A stretch of DNA of 64,000 nt from an uncultured Roseicyclus sp. GTDB lineage: Bacteria; Pseudomonadota; Alphaproteobacteria; Rhodobacterales; Rhodobacteraceae. Of the stretch, positions 59,928 through 64,000 are shown piece by piece. Each line of letters opens with the position of its first letter. Position 1 is the stretch's first letter. A model generated the notes under the pieces. The model was not told where the DNA came from and searched no databases. It was given only the letters and a program-made list of their open reading frames with translations. The stretch spans positions 62,001 through 126,000 of the forward strand of contig NZ_CALAHQ010000094.1 of the NCBI RefSeq assembly GCF_937892565.1. Reading direction: 5' to 3'. The position numbers were made by a program, and so were the translations under genes.

Positions 59928-61982
59928 CTATCCGCGCCGCCGCCGTCTGCGGCCGGTGCCATCATCCTCGCCCGGGGCCATCCCCGATGCGCCAAAAGCC
60001 ACGCGCGGCAAATGAACGATCCTGGCCAATTCCGGGAAGGGATCGGTCGCATGCGGGATGGCATTGGCGTTGACGAAATGTTCCTGAAAGCGCGGCTCGA
60101 TCGCGGTTTCGATCTTGTCGATGGTCTTGACCACCGCTTCGATGCGTGTGCGGGCCGCCCGGTTGCACAGCGCGATCCGCGCGCCATGCCCGGCCGCGTT
60201 GCCCGCGCTGGTCACATGATCCAGCGCCACATCGGGGATCATGCCCAGCACCATCGCATGTTTGGGGCTGATATGGGCACCAAAGGCGCCGGCCAGCACG
60301 ACGCGGTCGACCTTGTCCACGCCGCGCTTGTCCATCAACAGACGCGCACCGGCGTAAAGGGCGGATTTGGCCAGTTGGATGGCGCGAATATCGCCCTGGG
60401 TGACGGTGATGCGAGGACCGCCCACATCGGTCGCGTCATGCACGAGATAGGCAAAGGTGCGCCCCGTCGGCTCGCAGCGCGCCGAACCGGTGGCCTCGGG
60501 CCCGCCGATCAGGCCCGAGGCATCCAAAATCCCGGCCATGCGCATTTCGGCAACCGCCTCGATGATGCCCGAGCCACAAATGCCGGTGACGCCGCTGTCC
60601 TTTGTGGCTTGGGCAAAGTCGGGATCGGTGGACCACAGATCGCAGCCGATCACCTTGAAACGCGGCTCCTTGGTGATGGGGTCGATTTCGATCCGCTCGA
60701 TGGCACCGGGCGCGGCGCGCTGGCCCGCGCTGATCTGGGCGCCCTCAAAGGCCGGTCCGGTGGGTGAGGAACAGGCCAGAACCCCGGATGTGTCGCCCAG
60801 CAAGATTTCGGCATTGGTGCCGACATCGACAATGAGCGTCAGCTCTCGGGCATGATTTGGTTCTTCCGACAGGGCCACGGCAGCGGCGTCAGCGCCCACA
60901 TGCCCTGCAATGCAGGGCAGGATATAGACCTGTGCGGTGGGCGCGATCGTGGTCAGCCCGATCTGAGCTGCGTCCAGGGTCAGGCTGTCCGATGTGGCCA
61001 GCGCAAACGGGGCCTGGCCCAGTTCGACCGGGTCGATCCCCAACAAGAGATGGTGCATGACCGGGTTGCACACGATGACGGTTTCCACGATCAGGGCGGG
61101 GTCGATCCCACCCTCGGCTGCGATCTCGACGGCCAATGTGGCAATGGCCTGCTGCACGGCTTGGGTCAATTCGGCATCGCCACCGGGGTTCATCATCACA
61201 TAGGAGACACGGCTCATCAGATCCTCACCAAAGCGGATCTGCGGGTTCATCAGCCCCGAGGAGGCCAGCACATGCCCATCGCTCAGATCGCACAGATGGG
61301 CCGCGATGGTGGTCGAGCCCAGATCGATCGCAAGCCCGTAAAGCCCACCCTCATGCAGGCCGGGCCATATCCCCAGGATTTGGTATTCATCCGTATGTGC
61401 AGGCTGGTGGAGGGCAACGCTGACCTGCCAGTTGCCCTTGCGCAGGGCGGGTTGCAGCTTTTTCAAGATATTGAGCGATGCGCTGACGCGCGCGATCTGC
61501 CACTGGTCCCGCAGCGCGGTCCGCAGTCTTTCAAGATCCCCCGAGGGTTCGTGCATGTCAGGTTCGACCACCTCGACCAGCACGAGGCGTGTCGCGGGGT
61601 CCATGGTGATCGGCCGGGCAGAGGCCGCCTTGCGCACGACCTGACGGTGGACCTGACTTTCGGGGGGGACATCGACGACCACATCGCCCTGAACGGTTGC
61701 CTGACAGCCCAGCCGCCGGCCGGGTTTCAATCCGCGCACGCGCTGATAGCGGTCTTCGACGGCGTTCCATTCCGAAAGCGCCCCCTCATGGACGGTCACA
61801 CCATGTTTTGGAAAATCACCATAGGAGGGTGCGATCTGGCATTTCGAACAGATGCCGCGCCCGCCGCAGACACTGTCAAGATCGACGCCCAACTGCCGCG
61901 CGGCCGTCAGGATCGGGGTGCCTGTGGCAAAGCGGCCGCGCTTGCCTGAGGGGGTAAAGATGACAAGTGGGTCTTGGGTCAT
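59928..61982 (-). CDS. RACo-type ASKHA protein, reductive activator of a corrinoid protein
   Basis: The 684-residue protein has an N-terminal 2Fe-2S ferredoxin domain with Cys39, Cys44, Cys47 (SVCGGRGICSKCQ) and Cys93 (RRLGCQATV). A middle linker and a C-terminal ASKHA ATPase domain follow, with GLAIDLGSTTIAAHLCD, LIVDVGTNAEILLG and LAGAFGAHISPKHAM. Such proteins use ATP to reduce inactive Co(II) corrinoids to Co(I). The chain ends in GRRRRRRG, an Arg tail. Neighbours are a pterin-binding methyltransferase and MetF on the same strand, which fits reactivation of a split methionine synthase. I use the ATG at 61982. A GTG at 61991 is possible. Confidence 0.9.
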   Translation of the reverse strand: MTQDPLVIFTPSGKRGRFATGTPILTAARQLGVDLDSVCGGRGICSKCQIAPSYGDFPKHGVTVHEGALSEWNAVEDRYQRVRGLKPGRRLGCQATVQGDVVVDVPPESQVHRQVVRKAASARPITMDPATRLVLVEVVEPDMHEPSGDLERLRTALRDQWQIARVSASLNILKKLQPALRKGNWQVSVALHQPAHTDEYQILGIWPGLHEGGLYGLAIDLGSTTIAAHLCDLSDGHVLASSGLMNPQIRFGEDLMSRVSYVMMNPGGDAELTQAVQQAIATLAVEIAAEGGIDPALIVETVIVCNPVMHHLLLGIDPVELGQAPFALATSDSLTLDAAQIGLTTIAPTAQVYILPCIAGHVGADAAAVALSEEPNHARELTLIVDVGTNAEILLGDTSGVLACSSPTGPAFEGAQISAGQRAAPGAIERIEIDPITKEPRFKVIGCDLWSTDPDFAQATKDSGVTGICGSGIIEAVAEMRMAGILDASGLIGGPEATGSARCEPTGRTFAYLVHDATDVGGPRITVTQGDIRAIQLAKSALYAGARLLMDKRGVDKVDRVVLAGAFGAHISPKHAMVLGMIPDVALDHVTSAGNAAGHGARIALCNRAARTRIEAVVKTIDKIETAIEPRFQEHFVNANAIPHATDPFPELARIVHLPRVAFGASGMAPGEDDGTGRRRRRRG

Positions 61983-62001
61983 TGCGCGCACTCGGCCAGA
62001 T

Positions 62002-62053
62002 GCGAATTTTCGTACGAAAATTCGCGTGTTGCGAAAATTCGTACGAATTTTCG
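62002..62053. repeat. Pair of 22-24-bp palindromes with core TTCGTACGAA upstream of the corrinoid-activator gene
   Basis: Perfect palindromes lie at 62002-62025 (core TTTTCGTACGAAAA) and 62032-62053 (core AAAATTCGTACGAATTTT). Their centres are 29 bp apart, the same spacing as the pair upstream of cimA. The nearer one begins 19 bp from the ATG of the activator gene. They fill most of the gap to the small gene at 62056. Confidence 0.85.
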
Positions 62054-62055
62054 GG

Positions 62056-62292
62056 TCAGAACAGGATGTTTACGGGTCGTTTCGTGCAAAAGACCACAAG
62101 CTGGCCATTGCATTCCACCAGATGCCAGCCGCGGCGGCGCACCTCGTCTTCGAAGTTGGCGCGGCCTACTTCCGCCTCGACCCAATGCAGCGAGCGGCGC
62201 ACCACGCCGCCATAGCGCACGGCCTTGGCCGAAAAGACCTGATCGACCCAAGGGGCGGACGGCAGAGCGATGGCTGGGCGCAACGGATACAT
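62056..62292 (-). CDS. Small conserved protein of unknown function
   Basis: The 78-residue basic protein contains FSAKAVRYGGVVRRS, WVEAEVGRANFEDEVRRRGWHLVECNG and LVVFCTKRP, cited in parts. I recall similar small proteins in Rhodobacterales under the automatic name N-(5'-phosphoribosyl)anthranilate isomerase, which this length cannot support. It lies between the pterin-binding protein and the RACo-type gene on the same strand, so it may belong to the methionine cluster. No catalytic motif is apparent. Confidence 0.75.
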   Translation of the reverse strand: MYPLRPAIALPSAPWVDQVFSAKAVRYGGVVRRSLHWVEAEVGRANFEDEVRRRGWHLVECNGQLVVFCTKRPVNILF

Positions 62293-62337
62293 GCGCGCCA
62301 GCTTTCACAGTATTGGTAAACATGCGGTTAACCGCCA

Positions 62338-63408
62338 TCACCCCTCGCGCCGCCGCCGACCACCCGCCCGCCCGCCGCGGAGCGCTGCATCGGGATCCTG
62401 GTTGAAGCGGATCCATGCGCCGCCACCCATATCCTGGTTCATCAGGAAATTCGCGGCGCGGATCGCCTCCATTTCCTTGCCGGGGCGCGATCTGGTCGAG
62501 CCCATGCCGAAAAGCTTCACAAAGGCCTCATCCTCCAGATCGGGCGGCAAGATGATACCGGCTGCCTCGATCTCAGCCCTTTTGGCGGCGATGGCCTTTG
62601 GGCCGATGGGAAGCGCCACGGGGTTCATGATGGCACTTGTCATGCCTGCGCCATAGGCCATGGGCAAGAACGCGTTGTTGATGCCGTGGCGGTTGGGAAG
62701 CCCGAACGAGATGTTGGAGGCGCCACAGGTCGTGTTCACCCCCAATTCCTCGCGCAAGCGCCGCACAAGCGTGAACACCTGCTGGCCCGCCGTGCCCATC
62801 GCGCCGATGGGCATGACCAGCGGGTCCACGACGATGTCATGGGCAGGAATGCCGTAATCGGCGGCGCGTTCGACGATCTTCTTGGCCACCGCAAAGCGCA
62901 CCTCGGGGTCTTCGGAGATGCCGGTGTCGTCATTCGAGATGGCAACAACGGCGACATTGTATTTCTTGACGAGCGGCAGCACCATCTCAAGGCGCTCTTC
63001 CTCGCCGGTCACGGAATTGACCAAGGGGCGGCCATGGGCGGCGGCAAGCCCGGCTTCAAGTGCACCGGGCACCGAGCTGTCGATGCAGATCGGGCAATCG
63101 GTGACCTCCTGGACCACGCGGATGAGTTCCGGCATCAGCATCGGCTCGACAAAGTTGTTGTCGGCATAGCGCGGATCTTCGCCCATCTTGTTGGAAAACA
63201 CTGCGCCCGAATTGACGTCGAGCACCGTGGCGCCCGCTTCGACCTGTGCGATGGCATCGGCCTGCACCCGGCTGAAATCGCCGCGTTCCAGCTCTTCGTT
63301 GAGGATCTTGCGGCCCGTGGGGTTGATGCGTTCGCCGATCACGCAAAAGGGCTGATCAAAGCCGATGATCGTGGTGCGGGATCTTGATTCGATGATGGTG
63401 CGGGTCAT
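62338..63408 (-). CDS. Pterin-binding methyltetrahydrofolate methyltransferase (DHPS-like)
   Basis: The 356-residue TIM-barrel protein has the pterin-binding pattern CVIGERINPTGRKILNEEL, GATVLDVNSG, CPICIDSSVPGALEAGL, RPLVNSVTGEEERLE, VVDPLVMPIGAMGT and TTCGASNISFGLPNRHG. This is the methyltransferase class found in MetH and CODH-linked MeTr, not folate-synthesis DHPS. It would move the methyl of methyl-THF onto a corrinoid protein. The last residues are RGGRAGGRRRREG, an Arg-rich tail like that of the RACo-type neighbour. The ATG at 63408 lies 17 bp after the metF stop, so both are in one operon. Confidence 0.9.
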   Translation of the reverse strand: MTRTIIESRSRTTIIGFDQPFCVIGERINPTGRKILNEELERGDFSRVQADAIAQVEAGATVLDVNSGAVFSNKMGEDPRYADNNFVEPMLMPELIRVVQEVTDCPICIDSSVPGALEAGLAAAHGRPLVNSVTGEEERLEMVLPLVKKYNVAVVAISNDDTGISEDPEVRFAVAKKIVERAADYGIPAHDIVVDPLVMPIGAMGTAGQQVFTLVRRLREELGVNTTCGASNISFGLPNRHGINNAFLPMAYGAGMTSAIMNPVALPIGPKAIAAKRAEIEAAGIILPPDLEDEAFVKLFGMGSTRSRPGKEMEAIRAANFLMNQDMGGGAWIRFNQDPDAALRGGRAGGRRRREG

Positions 63409-63425
63409 TGGGATGGCGCCCTTTC

Positions 63426-64000
63426 TCAGGATGCGATGGCGGGGCGGGCTGTCGCGCCGCCATGGTCTGTGGCCCAGTTGGCATTGGTCTTGATGCCACC
63501 CAAGGGAAAGAAATGGATGCATTCGATCGCCTGCCCACGCCCTTGCGCGCGCGCGCTGGCCAGATCGGTCAGGACCTCGGTCGGCTCGAAGGGCAACAAG
63601 AGCTTGGTCACATCCTTGGCACGTTTTTGCAGCACCGAAAGCGAGGCGCCCACACCACAGGCGATGGCGAATTTGATCAGCGTCTGCAACTTGGCGGGCC
63701 CCGCCACACCCAGATGCACCGGCATGGTGATGCCATGAGCGGCCAGCCGGTCGCACCAATCCAGGACCGGTCCGGCCTCAAAGGCAAACTGGGTTGCCAT
63801 GGCAAAGCTTGCATCCGAGCGATTGGCGAAATCCTGTTTCCATTTCAGCGCGGCCATCACTTCGGCCTCGCCACCTCTGGGGTCGATGTCGCGGTTGCCC
63901 TCGGGGTGGCCGGCCACATGCAGCCGTTCGAAGCCATCAAAAAGGCCGGTTTCCAATAGCTGCATCGACGAGTGGAATTCCCCATGCGGCGCAGCGATGC
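63426..64000 (-). CDS. metF: 5,10-methylenetetrahydrofolate reductase, C-terminal part (5' end beyond window)
   Basis: MetF reduces methylene-THF to methyl-THF, the methyl donor for methionine. About 191 C-terminal residues are visible, entering from the right edge with PHGEFHSSMQLLE. Conserved blocks are LHVAGHPEGNRD, ASFAMATQFAFE, VHLGVAGPAK and IHFFPLGGIKTNANW. An internal ATG at 63965 is not the real start because the frame stays open and homologous upstream. The gene is directly upstream of the pterin-binding methyltransferase. The end is rich in small residues. Confidence 0.92.
   Translation of the reverse strand, partial: IAAPHGEFHSSMQLLETGLFDGFERLHVAGHPEGNRDIDPRGGEAEVMAALKWKQDFANRSDASFAMATQFAFEAGPVLDWCDRLAAHGITMPVHLGVAGPAKLQTLIKFAIACGVGASLSVLQKRAKDVTKLLLPFEPTEVLTDLASARAQGRGQAIECIHFFPLGGIKTNANWATDHGGATARPAIAS

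Overview
The window is high-GC, gene-dense chromosomal DNA from a phototrophic alphaproteobacterium, most likely of the order Rhodobacterales (Rhodobacter/Roseobacter relatives). The evidence is a peripheral antenna (LH2) operon pucBAC behind two PpsR/CrtJ-type sites, an aglEFGAK sugar locus in the Sinorhizobium order, a MetA of the acetyltransferase type, IalB, TetR and SYLF families typical of the group, and a RACo/pterin-binding/MetF cluster of the kind seen in roseobacters. I found no insertion sequence, prophage, CRISPR array or rRNA. One tRNA gene (tRNA-Gly, anticodon CCC) is present.

Layout. 1-442: start of a GntR/FCD regulator. 690-3987: puc promoter, pucB, an elongated pucA with Phe44-Leu45 in the pigment-tuning positions, pucC, and, overlapping pucC by 4 bp, an unfamiliar 349-aa protein with seven exact 25-residue tandem repeats. 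4039-7683: msrB-msrA, a Tat-exported M15/DUF882 peptidase and an L,D-transpeptidase. 7724-10337: lpxD, a dedicated acyl carrier protein and a ketoacyl synthase. 10410-17505 (minus strand): IalB-like protein, TetR regulator, alpha/beta hydrolase, metA, a P-loop ATPase and a penicillin-acylase-family hydrolase. 17580-31086: SYLF lipoprotein, hemB, a membrane protein, mfd, a DsbA/FrnE-like oxidoreductase, an AMP-forming ligase with a divergent XRE-cupin regulator, a small exported protein, a ThiE/TenI-like protein, trmJ, ctaA and an M32 carboxypeptidase.

31083-43811 is a sugar regulon. A minus-strand set (LacI regulator, GH1 beta-glucosidase, glucokinase) diverges from aglE-F-G-A-K, which is followed by edd and eda. 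The import genes, glycosidases, glucokinase and Entner-Doudoroff enzymes would take glucosides to pyruvate and glyceraldehyde 3-phosphate. The remaining upper steps, zwf-pgl-pgi, lie at 54779-58507. The edd and zwf promoters carry the same LacI-type palindrome TGTTAGCGCTAACA.

43808-54679 holds an aminotransferase, a YjbR protein, cysS, cimA, a methyltransferase, a squalene/phytoene-synthase-like protein, an MFS transporter, alkA, an esterase, an HNH nuclease and an agmatinase-family enzyme. 58669-64000 holds an AbrB-family membrane protein, the tRNA, a RACo-type corrinoid reactivator, a small conserved protein, a pterin-binding methyltransferase and the C-terminal part of MetF. The last group fits a split cobalamin-dependent methionine synthase.

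The most unusual items are the repeat protein coupled to pucC, the predicted spectral tuning and tail of PucA, paired TTCGTACGAA palindromes with identical 29-bp spacing at two distant loci, and a short motif (TGCGTATTT-N4-AAAG-N-TGAA) seen three times between genes.
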